From positions 124,001 to 188,000 of the forward strand of contig NZ_LSSW01000002.1 of the NCBI RefSeq assembly GCF_001567565.1: a DNA stretch of 64,000 bases. Direction: 5' to 3'. Source of the DNA: Ectopseudomonas composti. Its GTDB lineage: Bacteria; Pseudomonadota; Gammaproteobacteria; Pseudomonadales; Pseudomonadaceae. Within the stretch, counting starts at the first letter, position 1, and each line of letters opens with the position of its first letter. This document shows positions 18,205 through 26,815 of the stretch, in pieces. The translations under genes and the position numbers were made by a program. The notes beneath the pieces were generated by a model. It saw only the letters and a program-made list of their open reading frames with translations, did no database searches and was not told the DNA's origin.

Positions 18205-19452
18205 TCAGGCCGGCAGCAGGCTTTCGCCAGCGTAGAGCTCTTGGACGGTCTCGCGACGACGCACTTCATACGCCTGCTCGCCATCGACCAGCACCTCGGC
18301 GGCGCGGCCGCGGGTGTTGTAGTTGGAGCTCATGACGAAGCCGTAGGCGCCGGCCGAACGCACGGCCAGCAGGTCGCCTTCTTCCAGCACCAGTTGACGA
18401 TCCTTGGCGAGGAAGTCGCCGGTCTCGCAGATCGGTCCGACCAAGTCGTAGTTACGCGCTTCGCCTTGACGTGGCTGCACCGGCGACACGTCCATCCAGG
18501 CCTGGTAGAGGGCAGGACGGATCAGATCGTTCATCGCCGCATCGATGACGGCGAAATCCTTGTGCTCGGTGTGCTTGAGGTATTCGACCTGGGTCAGCAG
18601 CACGCCGGCATTGGCGACGATGAAACGGCCTGGCTCGAACACCAGCGACAGGTCGCGACCGGCCAGGCGCTTGCGCACGGCGGCGATGTAGTCGCCGGCC
18701 AGCGGTGGCTGTTCGTCGCGGTATTGCACGCCGAGGCCGCCACCGAGGTCCAGGTGCTTGATGATGATGCCGCGCGCGGCCAGCTTGTCGACCAGCAGCA
18801 GCAGGCGATCCAGCGCATCGAGGAAGGGCTCGAGGGTGGTCAGCTGCGAACCGATATGGCAGTCGACGCCGATCACTTCCAGGTTCGGCAGTTCGGCAGC
18901 GCGGGCGTAAACCGCCTCGGCCTGCTCGATGTCGATGCCGAACTTGTTTTCCTTGAGACCGGTGGAAATGTACGGGTGAGTGCCGGCGTCCACGTCCGGG
19001 TTGACGCGCAGCGAGACCGGCGCCTTGACGCCCAGTTCGGCGGCGACCTTCTGCAGGCGCTCCAGCTCGACGCTGGACTCGACGTTGAAGCAGTGCACGC
19101 CGACTTCCAGCGCGCGGCGCATGTCGTCGCGGCTCTTGCCGACGCCGGAGAAGACGATGCGCTGCGGCTCGCCGCCAGCGGCCAGGACGCGCTCCAGCTC
19201 ACCGCTGGAAACGATGTCGAAACCGGCGCCGAGGCGTGCCAGAACGTTCAGTACGCCGATGTTGGAGTTGGCTTTGACCGCGAAGCAGACCAGATGAGGC
19301 ATGCCGGCCAGGGCATCGGCATAGGCGCGGTACTGGCCCTCGATGTGGGCGCGGGAATAAACGTAGGTGGGCGTGCCGAAGCGCTGAGCCAGCGCAGACA
19401 AGGCAACGCCTTCCGCGAACAGCTCGCCGTCGCGGTAGTTGAAGGCTTCCAT
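18205..19452 (-). CDS. lysA: Diaminopimelate decarboxylase
   Basis: A 415-residue PLP enzyme of fold type III that decarboxylates meso-diaminopimelate to L-lysine. The PLP lysine is Lys60 in [16 protein letters not shown]. Other signatures are the substrate/PLP motif [12 protein letters not shown], the glycine loop [11 protein letters not shown], the [11 protein letters not shown] segment carrying the active-site Cys of the dimer partner, and the C-terminal [22 protein letters not shown]. The start at 19452 ([15 protein letters not shown]) is the family start; the upstream extension overlaps lptM. It lies between lptM and dapF in one operon. Confidence 0.96.
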   Translation of the reverse strand: MEAFNYRDGELFAEGVALSALAQRFGTPTYVYSRAHIEGQYRAYADALAGMPHLVCFAVKANSNIGVLNVLARLGAGFDIVSSGELERVLAAGGEPQRIVFSGVGKSRDDMRRALEVGVHCFNVESSVELERLQKVAAELGVKAPVSLRVNPDVDAGTHPYISTGLKENKFGIDIEQAEAVYARAAELPNLEVIGVDCHIGSQLTTLEPFLDALDRLLLLVDKLAARGIIIKHLDLGGGLGVQYRDEQPPLAGDYIAAVRKRLAGRDLSLVFEPGRFIVANAGVLLTQVEYLKHTEHKDFAVIDAAMNDLIRPALYQAWMDVSPVQPRQGEARNYDLVGPICETGDFLAKDRQLVLEEGDLLAVRSAGAYGFVMSSNYNTRGRAAEVLVDGEQAYEVRRRETVQELYAGESLLPA

Positions 19453-19465
19453 GGGGCAGCTCCTG

Positions 19466-19591
19466 TCAGAGTTCGAAACGGTCTCGGCTGTTGCCGGCGT
19501 TGTCATCGCCCGGCAGGTACAGCGGGCCTTTCTGACCGCAGCCGGCCAGCAGGCAAACGGCGGCGAGGAGCGCGAGGGTCAGTCGCTTCAT
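19466..19591 (-). CDS. lptM: Small lipoprotein LptM (LppL)
   Basis: A 41-residue lipoprotein, MKRLTLALLAAVCLLAGCGQ, with a signal peptide and the lipobox LAGC so that Cys18 would be acylated. The mature part begins CGQKGPLYLPGD, the hallmark of the LptM/YifL family. In E. coli LptM assists oxidative maturation of the LptD-LptE LPS translocon at the outer membrane. The gene immediately precedes lysA (13 bases), as in P. aeruginosa lppL. The reading frame continues upstream but MKR is the only start giving a signal peptide. Confidence 0.9.
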   Translation of the reverse strand: MKRLTLALLAAVCLLAGCGQKGPLYLPGDDNAGNSRDRFEL

Positions 19592-19761
19592 GGGACGGTC
19601 CTTGAAAATAAGCGTGAATTGCGCCGGAGTATACCGACCCCCTGCCACCTTGCCTATGCGCCAGGCGCCCGCCTGGCGGGGCGCTGGCTCGATCTGCGTC
19701 TGCGCATCGGAGGCATTCGTGCTGGCTTGGGTTAGCATGCGGCGAGTAACGAGGAGCCTCG

Positions 19762-20799
19762 ATGGACAATCCCGCGATTCTGGCCGGTTCGGTCTCGGTG
19801 GCCTACCTGCAAGGTCTGATCGAACACCTGCAGCGCCAGGGGCTCGCCCCCGAGGCGTTGCTCGCCCACGCCCAGCTCGGCCCTGAAGTGCTGAGCCAGC
19901 GCGACCAGCGTGTCGCGGCGAGTGCTTACCTGACGCTGCTGGGCGAAGGCGTGCGCCTGACGGGTGATCAGTGTCTCGGGCTGCACCTGGGGGAGTCGGT
20001 ACGGCCGGGTTACTACGGCGTGCTCGGTTACCTGATCATGAGTTGCGCGACCCTGGCCGATGCGCTGCATCGCCAGGCGCGCTATGCCTCGCTGGTCGGC
20101 AATCTGGGGCTGGTGGTGCTCGACGATGAGCCCGCGCGGCCTGGCTGCGAAGCGCTGGTCGCCCACAGCTGGCAGCCATTGCTGGCGCAGCAGCAGCGGC
20201 AACTGAGCGAGGAAACCCTGGCCGGCTGGGTCAGCTTCGGGCGTTGGATCAGCGGCCTGGACATTGCGCCGACCGAGGTGCGTTTCCAGCATTCGGCGCC
20301 GGCCGACACCTCGGAGCACGCGCGTATCTTTCGGTGTCCGGTGCTGTTCGATCAGTCCGACAATGCCCTGATCTTTCCCAAACGTCTGTTGGCGGTGCCG
20401 CTGAACCAGGCCGATGCACAGGTGCGCGGCATGCTCGATGCCTATGCTGATCGCCTGCTGGCCGAACTCAACCGGGGCAACAGCGTGCTCGATCGCGCGC
20501 GCCTGGAACTGGCCCGTCAGTTGCCGGAGCAAGGACCGGACCTGGAGGCCATCGCTGTGGCCCTGGCGCTGAGCCCGCGAACCTTGCAGCGACGTTTGCG
20601 TGAGGCAGGGCTGTCGTTCAGCCAACTGGTCGACGAGACGCGTCAGCAGCTGGTGCTGCATTACCTGCGCGACCCGGCGCTGGAGCTGGCGGAAATCGCC
20701 TTTTTGGTTGGTTTCAGCGAGCCGGGTTCACTGGCGCGCGCATTTCGTCGCTGGACGGGAGCGAGTCCGGGCGAGTACCGTCGCCACCTTTGCGCCTAG
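19762..20799 (+). CDS. AraC family transcriptional regulator (arabinose_bd-type N-terminus)
   Basis: A 345-residue regulator. The N-terminal domain (about 1-210) is of the OruR/ArgR-like type and contains the landmark PGYYGVLGYLIMSCATLADAL and the segment VRFQHSAPADTSEHARIF...FPKRLLAVPL. The C-terminal AraC DNA-binding domain has two helix-turn-helices: LEAIAVALALSPRTLQRRLR and LAEIAFLVGFSEPGSLARAF, ending FRRWTGASPGEYRR. It stands between lptM and cyaY, which are divergent neighbours in P. aeruginosa as I recall, so it looks like an insertion into that junction. Target genes and effector are unknown. The gene is followed immediately by a double hairpin with a T-tract. Confidence 0.88.
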   Translation: MDNPAILAGSVSVAYLQGLIEHLQRQGLAPEALLAHAQLGPEVLSQRDQRVAASAYLTLLGEGVRLTGDQCLGLHLGESVRPGYYGVLGYLIMSCATLADALHRQARYASLVGNLGLVVLDDEPARPGCEALVAHSWQPLLAQQQRQLSEETLAGWVSFGRWISGLDIAPTEVRFQHSAPADTSEHARIFRCPVLFDQSDNALIFPKRLLAVPLNQADAQVRGMLDAYADRLLAELNRGNSVLDRARLELARQLPEQGPDLEAIAVALALSPRTLQRRLREAGLSFSQLVDETRQQLVLHYLRDPALELAEIAFLVGFSEPGSLARAFRRWTGASPGEYRRHLCA

Positions 20800-20837
20800 G
20801 CCAGTTATTCTGGCCTGGCGTTCAACGCCAATTTTTT
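20798..20837 (+). terminator. Terminator after the AraC gene
   Basis: Two adjacent hairpins: AGGCCAG-TTATT-CTGGCCT, which starts inside the stop codon, and TGGCG-TTCAA-CGCCA followed by ATTTTTT. The second with its T6 run is a good intrinsic terminator and isolates the regulator from cyaY. Confidence 0.75.
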
Positions 20838-20869
20838 CTGCAGTTGCTGCAACTTGTGAGGACACCCCG

Positions 20870-21202
20870 ATGAGCCTGAGCGAAGCCCGCTTTCACGACC
20901 TGGTCGATGCCACCCAGCAGGCGGTGGAGGACATCTTCGACGACAGCGGTCTGGACGTCGATCTGGAAAACAGCGCCGGTGTGCTCACGGTGCGCTTCGA
21001 CAATGGCAGCCAGCTGATCTTCAGCCGTCAGGAGCCGATTCGTCAGCTGTGGCTGGCGGCGCGCTCCGGTGGTTTCCACTTCGATTACGACGAGGCCGAT
21101 GGTCGCTGGATCTGTGATACCAGTGACGAGCAACTGGGTGAGATGCTGGTGCGTATCACCCTCGAGCAGTGCGGCACCGAGCTGGAGTTCGATGAGCTCT
21201 GA
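20870..21202 (+). CDS. cyaY: Frataxin-like iron donor CyaY
   Basis: A 110-residue frataxin homologue that modulates iron delivery to, or the rate of, IscS-IscU cluster assembly. It starts MSLSEARFHDLVDATQQAVE, with an acidic first helix (DIFDDSGLDVDLENS) that is the iron/IscS-binding ridge, followed by the beta-sheet signature GVLTVRFDNGSQLIFSRQEP, QLWLAARSGGFHFDY and DTSDEQLGEMLVRI. The ATG at 20870 follows GTGAGGACA. The next gene, a DUF1289 cysteine protein, overlaps its end by 11 bases, suggesting coupled expression. Confidence 0.94.
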   Translation: MSLSEARFHDLVDATQQAVEDIFDDSGLDVDLENSAGVLTVRFDNGSQLIFSRQEPIRQLWLAARSGGFHFDYDEADGRWICDTSDEQLGEMLVRITLEQCGTELEFDEL

Positions 21203-21389
21203 GCCGGACGAGGCGCTGCTGGCCTCGCCATGCCGGCGCCAGTGCTGTCTGGACGAGCACGACCAGTGCCTCGGCTGTGGGCGTACCCTGCAGGAGATTC
21301 TCGACTGGGGTAAGGCCGACAATGCGCAGCGCCGCGTGATCTGCCAGGCGGCGCAGCAGCGTTTGCAACACCGCCAGCAGGGCCGTTGA
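21192..21389 (+). CDS. DUF1289 domain protein
   Basis: A 65-residue cysteine-rich protein, MSSEPDEALLASPCRRQCCL at the start. It has the DUF1289 pattern SPCRRQCCLDEHDQCLGCGRTLQEILDW, with five cysteines in about 20 residues that could bind a metal or an Fe-S cluster. The function of the family is not established. It overlaps cyaY by 11 bases in another frame, so the two may be translationally coupled; association with a frataxin gene hints at iron or Fe-S biology but is not proof. The start at 21192 is the only ATG that leaves the domain intact without a long non-coding extension. An intrinsic terminator follows 57 bases later. Confidence 0.8.
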   Translation: MSSEPDEALLASPCRRQCCLDEHDQCLGCGRTLQEILDWGKADNAQRRVICQAAQQRLQHRQQGR

Positions 21390-21445
21390 CCGGGCGGTCT
21401 TGTTTATTTGTCCGGCTGTGTTAGGGTCGACAAGACATTCAGCTG

Positions 21446-21476
21446 AACCCCGCCTTCGGGCGGGGTTTTGCTTTTT
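21446..21476 (+). terminator. Intrinsic terminator between the cyaY unit and rnk
   Basis: AACCCCGCC and GGCGGGGTT form a 9-bp stem with a TTCG loop and are followed by TTGCTTTTT. It closes the cyaY-DUF1289 unit. Confidence 0.92.
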
Positions 21477-21506
21477 ATGGCTCAAGCGAGGAGATCGCCC
21501 GGCATC

Positions 21507-21914
21507 ATGAACAGCACACCTACCATCACCATTACCCGCCTCGATCTGCAGCGCCTGGAGCGCCTGCTCGACAGCCTGGACGAGTTCGGCCCTGGCGCCG
21601 AGGCGCTGCAGGCCGAGCTGGATCGTGCCGAAGTGGTGGGGCACGACGAGGTGCCGGCAGGGGTGGTGACCATGAATTCGCGGGTACACTGCCGCGAGGA
21701 AAGCAGCGGCAAGGACTATCACCTGACCCTGGTCTACCCGCAGGATGCCGGTGGTGAAGGCAAGGTCAGCATTCTCGCGCCAGTCGGCAGCGCCTTGCTC
21801 GGCCTGTCCGTCGGCCAGCACATCGACTGGTCTGCGCCGGGCGGAAAGCAGCTCAAGTTGACCCTGCTGGAAGTCGAGTACCAGCCGGAAGCCGCAGGCG
21901 AATACGACCGCTGA
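21507..21914 (+). CDS. rnk: Nucleoside diphosphate kinase regulator Rnk
   Basis: A 135-residue protein of the GreA/GreB C-terminal-domain superfamily. The first 45 residues (ITRLDLQRLERLLDSLDEFG) form a short coiled coil, shorter than that of GreA, and the rest is an FKBP-like domain with MNSRVHCREESSGKDYHLTL, VYPQDAGGEGKVSILAPVGS and ALLGLSVGQHIDW. Rnk binds RNA polymerase and was found as a regulator of nucleoside diphosphate kinase and of algQ-linked alginate phenotypes in Pseudomonas. The ATG at 21507 (MNSTPTITITRLD) matches the family; the frame is open upstream but runs through the terminator. Confidence 0.9.
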   Translation: MNSTPTITITRLDLQRLERLLDSLDEFGPGAEALQAELDRAEVVGHDEVPAGVVTMNSRVHCREESSGKDYHLTLVYPQDAGGEGKVSILAPVGSALLGLSVGQHIDWSAPGGKQLKLTLLEVEYQPEAAGEYDR

Positions 21915-21971
21915 CGCCTTTCCCAGGCTGGGCTAGAGTGAGGCTTTCGCCAATGGCAAGGAGGCCCCGCC

Positions 21972-22772
21972 ATGTCCAGTCTGCCGCTGTATTTCCCGCC
22001 GTCCTACCAACTGCCGCGCGCCTTGCTCTGCGCCGAGCTGCTGATGGCTGCCTACGACCAGTACGAACAATGGCTGGCGCAGCAGCGCCCGCGCGTGCCC
22101 GGGCACTTTCATTGGCAACAGCCTGAGCTGGAGGGCTGGCAGCTCTCCGCGCCAATCTGGAGTGTGCTCAGCGAGTGGTATGTGCTCAACGAGTCCGAGC
22201 CCTTTGGCTTCGCCGCCCGTGACCCGCAGGGCGATTGCTACCTGGTGTTTCGCGGCACCGAGTCGGTGCAGGACTGGCTCGATGACCTCGACCTGGACCA
22301 GCGCGACTACCCCTGGCAGGCCGAAGCCGGTCTGGTGCATGACGGCTTTCTGAAACTCTACACATCGTTGCGTGACCAGGCCCTGCTGGCACTGGACGAC
22401 CTGCAGCCGCAGGCTCGGCTCTGGGTCTGTGGTCACAGTCTGGGCAGCGCCCTGAGCACGCTGGCGGTGCCCGATCTGTTGCAGCGCTGGCCTGCGCTGG
22501 CGCTGCAGCATTACAACTTTGCCAGCCCGCGTCTGGCTTCCCCGGCGTTCGCCAACTACTACAACGAACTGGCCGTGCCGACATACCGGCTGGTCAACGA
22601 CAGCGACCTGGTGCCCGAGGTACCGCCGGCGGACAGTGATCGCTGGTTCTATCAGCACCTGGGCTTGCCAGTGACCTTCACTGCCAGCTACGGCGGTGTC
22701 GCCGCCAACCACAGCATGGGCGACTGCTACCTCTATGCGCTGAACAATCCGCAGGCGCCGATGAAGGGCTAG
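21972..22772 (+). CDS. Lipase family protein (class 3 alpha/beta hydrolase)
   Basis: A 266-residue alpha/beta hydrolase without a signal peptide. The nucleophile elbow is GHSLGSALS (residues about 156-164), preceded by the oxyanion strand YLVFRGTESVQDWLDDLDLD; the catalytic Asp is probably in RLVNDSDLVPEVPP and the His in NHSMGDCYLYAL at the C-terminus. This order (FRGT, GHSLG, D, H) fits lipase class 3. It likely hydrolyses an acylglycerol or other ester in the cytosol; the substrate is unknown. A strong AAGGAGG site precedes the ATG. Its stop codon overlaps that of the convergent cyaA gene in the shared tetramer CTAG. Confidence 0.87.
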   Translation: MSSLPLYFPPSYQLPRALLCAELLMAAYDQYEQWLAQQRPRVPGHFHWQQPELEGWQLSAPIWSVLSEWYVLNESEPFGFAARDPQGDCYLVFRGTESVQDWLDDLDLDQRDYPWQAEAGLVHDGFLKLYTSLRDQALLALDDLQPQARLWVCGHSLGSALSTLAVPDLLQRWPALALQHYNFASPRLASPAFANYYNELAVPTYRLVNDSDLVPEVPPADSDRWFYQHLGLPVTFTASYGGVAANHSMGDCYLYALNNPQAPMKG

Positions 22773-25627
22773 ACCTGCTGCAGCGCTGCATTGAGCGCAT
22801 CTTCCAGTTCGCTCTTGTAGCGCAGGTAGTGCACGGTCTGCGCCTGTTGGCCGGCCAGCACGGCAGACAGGTCGAGGTCGGTGATATAGCAGGGGTAGCG
22901 TTCACCGCCGGCTCGCTGGGCGAGGATGTGCTGAGCCACGGCCCGATACAGTTCGCGGCCGTACTCCAGTTCGGAGAATTCGCGATGGTTGCAGTACAGC
23001 GTGACGTGGCGCTGGCGACCGTCACCGGGTTCGACAATGGCCTGCACGTCATAGAACGGGTGGCTGACCTGCGCCTCGGGCGGCGGCCGGCGCTCGAGGC
23101 GCTGGGCGCGCAAGGGGGCATCTGGCAGCAGCTGGTAGTAGAGGATTTCCAGTGGCGGCTCGTTGTCCTGACCATCGAGCGGCAGTATCGCGTTGCGCCT
23201 GTACAGCAACGATTGCAGGAAGCGCTGGATGGGTGTCAGCAGGCTCTGCTCGTCACGAAACGGCAGGCGCCGACGCCAGAGCGCGTTGTGTTCATCGAGC
23301 AGGGTCAGTTCGGCCTCGCCACTGGTTTCGTGCAGGCGATAGAACAGCTGAATGCACTGCGGCCGGCCCATGGGCAGGATCAGCGCCAGGTCGTCGCCAT
23401 CGAGCGCATGGCGATCCAAATGCAGCGGGCTGTAGAGGCCCTGCTCGGCGCCAAGGTGCGCGAGCAGCGCCGGCATATCCCCGAGAACCGCGTGGCTGAC
23501 CTGGCCGGGTGTCAGCTGCAGCACGTGGTAATGCTGGCGCACCTGCACCAGATAGCGTGACTGGCGCCCTTCGGCATAGGTGGCGAGCAGGTCTCGCAGC
23601 AGTTCGTCGACGCGCTCGGCAATCGGTTGCGCGCGGTTGCGGCAGTAGCAGCGCACCTGCACCTTGGGCTGCGGGCCGCCGGCAGGCAGGCTGTTGAGCA
23701 GATCGCGCAGGCAGTCGAGCAGGGCGTCGTGGCCGTCATAGCGGCTGACCTGCAACTCGTTCCAGCTGTTGAGCACGACCTGATCCAGGGTCAGCACCAG
23801 GTTTTCACGTACACCGGAATAGCCCAGTGCATCGGTGCGCCCGGAGGTCATGTGCACGTTCATCTGGCTGTGCTGCTTGAGCGGGTCGACCCCGACATTG
23901 ACCAGCAGCAGCACCTGGCTGGGAATGCTGGCGCGCAGCAGGGCGGCCTCTGCGACGCTGGGCTGCGGCAAGGGGAAGCCTTGCTGCAGGCTGGCGATCA
24001 GGTTCAGCAGTTCGAAGTCGGTGAGGTCACTGCTGCCCGGGTGCAGCGACAGGCGCGTGCTGCTGTCGATCACGCCGTTGCGGTGGCACCAGGCGAGCAG
24101 CTCGATCAGTTCGCGCGAACGTTTGAGCGGGGCGAAATCGCTCCATTCCTGCGCGCCCAGGCTGCCATTGAACAGGGCCCACTGGTATTCGCTGGGCGCC
24201 TCGGGGCTGGGGTGCTGGACCAGGGTCAGGGTGTCTTCGGCCAGATCCGGGGCAATGCCGGGGTTGATGAACTCCACCTTGCCCGCCTTGCGTTCGAAGG
24301 CGGCGTACAGGCGGCGGCCCAGCACGTTGAGGTCACGGTTGTTCAGCGAACTGCCGGCCTCGGCGCTGCGGGCGAATTGGGAAAGAAAGCGATAGCTGTA
24401 GGTCAGCTCGTTGACCAGCACGCGGCGCTCGGCCGCGACCTGGCGCACCTTCCACTGGCTGCGGCTGTCGAGCACGTTGAGTTGCCGGGCCTGCCAGCCC
24501 CAGTCCGCCGTCAGACGCTCCAGCAGCAGGCGCTGCCAGCTCTTGCTGCGACCGCGTGTCGGCGGACGGCTGATCTTCTTGTTGACCTTGAGGTACAGGC
24601 AGCGGCGGATCAACTCGAGTCGTTCGTGGTCACCCCGTGCGCTCAGGTATTCCTCCAGGCGGCGGTAGACGACGATGTAGGGGTCGAGCTCGTCCAGATC
24701 CAGTCGGCCCTCGAACACCGCCTGCTTGAAACGCAGCGCCAGGCACTCGACCTTGGGATGTTCGCTGGCGTAGACCTCGGTGAGCAGCAGCTTGAGCGCG
24801 GATTTGTAGGGTGACTCGATGCCCTTGTACAGCTGCCACATGCCGGCGCCGATGAACTCTTCCGGTGGGATGCGCGCCAGGTTGCCGAGGTCGAGTACGT
24901 CCTCGGCGCGCACGAAGCGCTTGCTCAGCAGGGTGCGGCAGTAGTCGTGGTAGCGCGCCTCCTCGTATACCGGTACCAGCCACCAGATCGGCGTGCGGCC
25001 GCCAAGCCAGATGGCGGTGCGGTAGAACTCGTCGAGCAACAGATAGTGCTGGGTGGTGCCGCAGTCGTCCGAGGTCAGCTGCGCCTCGCGTGCGCCTTTA
25101 GTGAAGCGCTGCGGGTCGACCAGAAAGACATGCACCTCGGCGCCCTGGGTGGCGGCCCAGCTTTCCAGCTGGTCGCACTTCTTGCGCAGGTCTCGCAGTT
25201 CCTGCGCGGTGAAATTGGGCGAGTGGCACAGCCACAGGTCCATATCGCTCTGTTCGGCCTGCGCCACGGTGCCCAGGCTGCCCATCAGGAACAGGCCATG
25301 CAGGGGCGCGGCGCCCTGACCACGGCGTGGCTTGTAGACGAAGGAGCGGGTCAGGCGCTGGACTTCGGCGAGGCTGGCATCGTCCGGCTCGAAGCCGCTG
25401 AGGCCGGCCGGGGTGCTGGCCGAGACGTAGCCGGGCAACAGCGGGTGGTTGACATGCAGCAGCAGCGGCAACAGCTTGAGGACCAGCTGCTGGCGCGTGG
25501 ACAGCGCCTCCATGGCCCGCTGCAGGCGACCCTGATTGATCTGCAGGAAACGGGCACGCAGCTGCGCCAGCACCTTGCGGTCGATGCCGTCATCGATATC
25601 GGGGCGTATTTCCAGGGTGCGCGTCAT
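22769..25627 (-). CDS. cyaA: Class I adenylate cyclase
   Basis: A 952-residue enterobacterial-type (class I) adenylate cyclase making cAMP from ATP. The catalytic N-terminal half contains the nucleotidyl-transferase signature LFLMGSLGTVAQAEQSDMDL followed by WLCHS, then LVDPQRF and the FYRTAIWLGGRTPIWWLVP segment. The C-terminal half (YVASG- and DVQAIVEPGD-type regions) is regulatory. In Pseudomonas its cAMP activates Vfr, affecting virulence and twitching. The ATG at 25627 (MTRTLEIRPDIDDGIDRK) is chosen as the conserved start; a TTG 27 bases upstream in frame is less likely. No strong ribosome-binding site is visible, as is common for poorly translated cyaA genes. Confidence 0.95.
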   Translation of the reverse strand: MTRTLEIRPDIDDGIDRKVLAQLRARFLQINQGRLQRAMEALSTRQQLVLKLLPLLLHVNHPLLPGYVSASTPAGLSGFEPDDASLAEVQRLTRSFVYKPRRGQGAAPLHGLFLMGSLGTVAQAEQSDMDLWLCHSPNFTAQELRDLRKKCDQLESWAATQGAEVHVFLVDPQRFTKGAREAQLTSDDCGTTQHYLLLDEFYRTAIWLGGRTPIWWLVPVYEEARYHDYCRTLLSKRFVRAEDVLDLGNLARIPPEEFIGAGMWQLYKGIESPYKSALKLLLTEVYASEHPKVECLALRFKQAVFEGRLDLDELDPYIVVYRRLEEYLSARGDHERLELIRRCLYLKVNKKISRPPTRGRSKSWQRLLLERLTADWGWQARQLNVLDSRSQWKVRQVAAERRVLVNELTYSYRFLSQFARSAEAGSSLNNRDLNVLGRRLYAAFERKAGKVEFINPGIAPDLAEDTLTLVQHPSPEAPSEYQWALFNGSLGAQEWSDFAPLKRSRELIELLAWCHRNGVIDSSTRLSLHPGSSDLTDFELLNLIASLQQGFPLPQPSVAEAALLRASIPSQVLLLVNVGVDPLKQHSQMNVHMTSGRTDALGYSGVRENLVLTLDQVVLNSWNELQVSRYDGHDALLDCLRDLLNSLPAGGPQPKVQVRCYCRNRAQPIAERVDELLRDLLATYAEGRQSRYLVQVRQHYHVLQLTPGQVSHAVLGDMPALLAHLGAEQGLYSPLHLDRHALDGDDLALILPMGRPQCIQLFYRLHETSGEAELTLLDEHNALWRRRLPFRDEQSLLTPIQRFLQSLLYRRNAILPLDGQDNEPPLEILYYQLLPDAPLRAQRLERRPPPEAQVSHPFYDVQAIVEPGDGRQRHVTLYCNHREFSELEYGRELYRAVAQHILAQRAGGERYPCYITDLDLSAVLAGQQAQTVHYLRYKSELEDALNAALQQV

Positions 25628-25698
25628 GCTCGAACTCAACTGCGAATGCTGCAAGCCTATCAGCGGCGTGCTCGCCAGTGCAGTGCCTTGACGCTATA

Positions 25699-25739
25699 TC
25701 GCCCGCCGCGCCTATCCCTTAAGGACGGCCGGCGGGCGA
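25699..25739. terminator. GC-rich hairpin between the TIGR02647 gene and cyaA
   Basis: TCGCCCGCCG and CGGCGGGCGA form a perfect 10-bp stem with a 21-base loop, just after the TIGR02647 stop and before cyaA on the same strand. There is no T-tract, so it may be a Rho-dependent or weak terminator or only an RNA-stabilising hairpin. Confidence 0.4.
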
Positions 25740-25745
25740 CTGAGA

Positions 25746-26000
25746 TTAAGCGGGGGTGGGCTGGCGAGCCGAGAGGATGGTCAGCAGCGCTTGCGCGTGC
25801 TCGGCCGCATCGATGCCCAGGCTGGTCAGATAACCGCCATCAGCCTGGCTCACCAGGCCTTTTTCGTGGAGGCGAGTAATGGCGCCCTGTGCCTTGAATG
25901 AAGCGTTGTTATGCACCTTCAGCCCTTCCTGATGATTGTCCAGGTTGTACAGGGCGAGGATTTCCAGCTCGTCGATCAGGTCAGCGGTGAATGACTTCAT
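25746..26000 (-). CDS. TIGR02647 family small protein
   Basis: An 84-residue conserved protein starting MKSFTADLIDELEILALYNL and including LKVHNNASFKAQGAITRLHE and KGLVSQADGGYLTSLGIDAA. This matches the TIGR02647 family found in Pseudomonas and Vibrio. The pattern of helices followed by LHEKGLVSQADGGYLTSLG looks like a winged-helix DNA-binding fold, so it may be a small regulator; that is inference and no target is known. Its ATG overlaps the stop of the upstream periplasmic-binding-protein gene by 4 bases (ATGA), so the two are likely translated together. Confidence 0.82.
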   Translation of the reverse strand: MKSFTADLIDELEILALYNLDNHQEGLKVHNNASFKAQGAITRLHEKGLVSQADGGYLTSLGIDAAEHAQALLTILSARQPTPA

Positions 26001-26815
26001 GGTGACTCCATCTTGTTGTTGTGGCGCTCTTGCAGTGTAGAGCCATGCACAGGGCTCTGCCCATCGGTGAGTTGCCAGTTGGCGAGAATTCTTTGGTACG
26101 TGCCGTTTTGCCGGATCTGCCGCATGCCCGCGTCGAAGTCGCGCAGCAGGGCCTCGGCCTGTGGGTGGTGGCGGGAGAAGGTCAGGTAGAGCTGCGGGCG
26201 ATGCACCCTGGCCACGGCTTTGAACTGGCCGGCCAGCTTGGGATTGTCGCGCAGCAGCGCCTCGGTGGTACCGCGAAAGGCGATGACGTAGTCCACGCGG
26301 TCACGCTGCAGCATGAGAAAGCCATTGATATCGCGCCGCACCGGGATGCGCTGGATATCTGCATAGCCGTCGAAGTATTCGCCATAGGTGTAACCGATGG
26401 TGACCGCCACGCGTTTGCCGCGAATGCTGTCCAGGTCATCGATCGCGTCCGCGCCTGTGCGCCCCCAGAGCAGGATGTCGTCGCTGAACAGGACCTCCTG
26501 CGGTAGCAGAAACGCTGCGCGGATCTTCGTATCGGGCGTGGTATTGAAGCAGCCCGCCAGAGTGCCAGAGCGCGTTAGCTCCATACAGCGTGAGTAGGGG
26601 TAGGGCGCCAGCTCTACGGATGCGCCGCTGGCGCTGAAGGCGGCGCGGACGATATCGGCCGACATGCCCTCGATGCGGCCATTTCGCCAGGCCGTGTAGG
26701 GGTACCAGGCGTCCTCGGCACCGATACGCGGCGTGTCCGCTTGCGCACTGCCAACTGCGCACAGCCAGAGTGCGCAGACCAGCACAGCGATGAGTCTAGG
26801 CAGCGTACAGGCCAT
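25997..26815 (-). CDS. Periplasmic solute-binding protein, SBP_bac_3 type, without a transporter
   Basis: A 272-residue secreted protein. The signal peptide covers about residues 1-26 (LPRLIAVLVCALWLCAVGSA, cleavage near AQA). The mature protein has the family-3 fold landmarks RIGAEDAWYPYTAWRNGRIE, GMSADIVRAAFSASGASVEL, IRGKRVAVTIGYTYGEYF and the C-terminal YLTFSRHHPQAEALLRDFDA. No permease or ATPase genes are adjacent, so it may feed a distant transporter or act as a sensor, as many orphan Pseudomonas members seem to. The start at 26815 is chosen to place the signal peptide at the N-terminus. Overlaps the TIGR02647 gene by 4 bases. Confidence 0.82.
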   Translation of the reverse strand: MACTLPRLIAVLVCALWLCAVGSAQADTPRIGAEDAWYPYTAWRNGRIEGMSADIVRAAFSASGASVELAPYPYSRCMELTRSGTLAGCFNTTPDTKIRAAFLLPQEVLFSDDILLWGRTGADAIDDLDSIRGKRVAVTIGYTYGEYFDGYADIQRIPVRRDINGFLMLQRDRVDYVIAFRGTTEALLRDNPKLAGQFKAVARVHRPQLYLTFSRHHPQAEALLRDFDAGMRQIRQNGTYQRILANWQLTDGQSPVHGSTLQERHNNKMESP

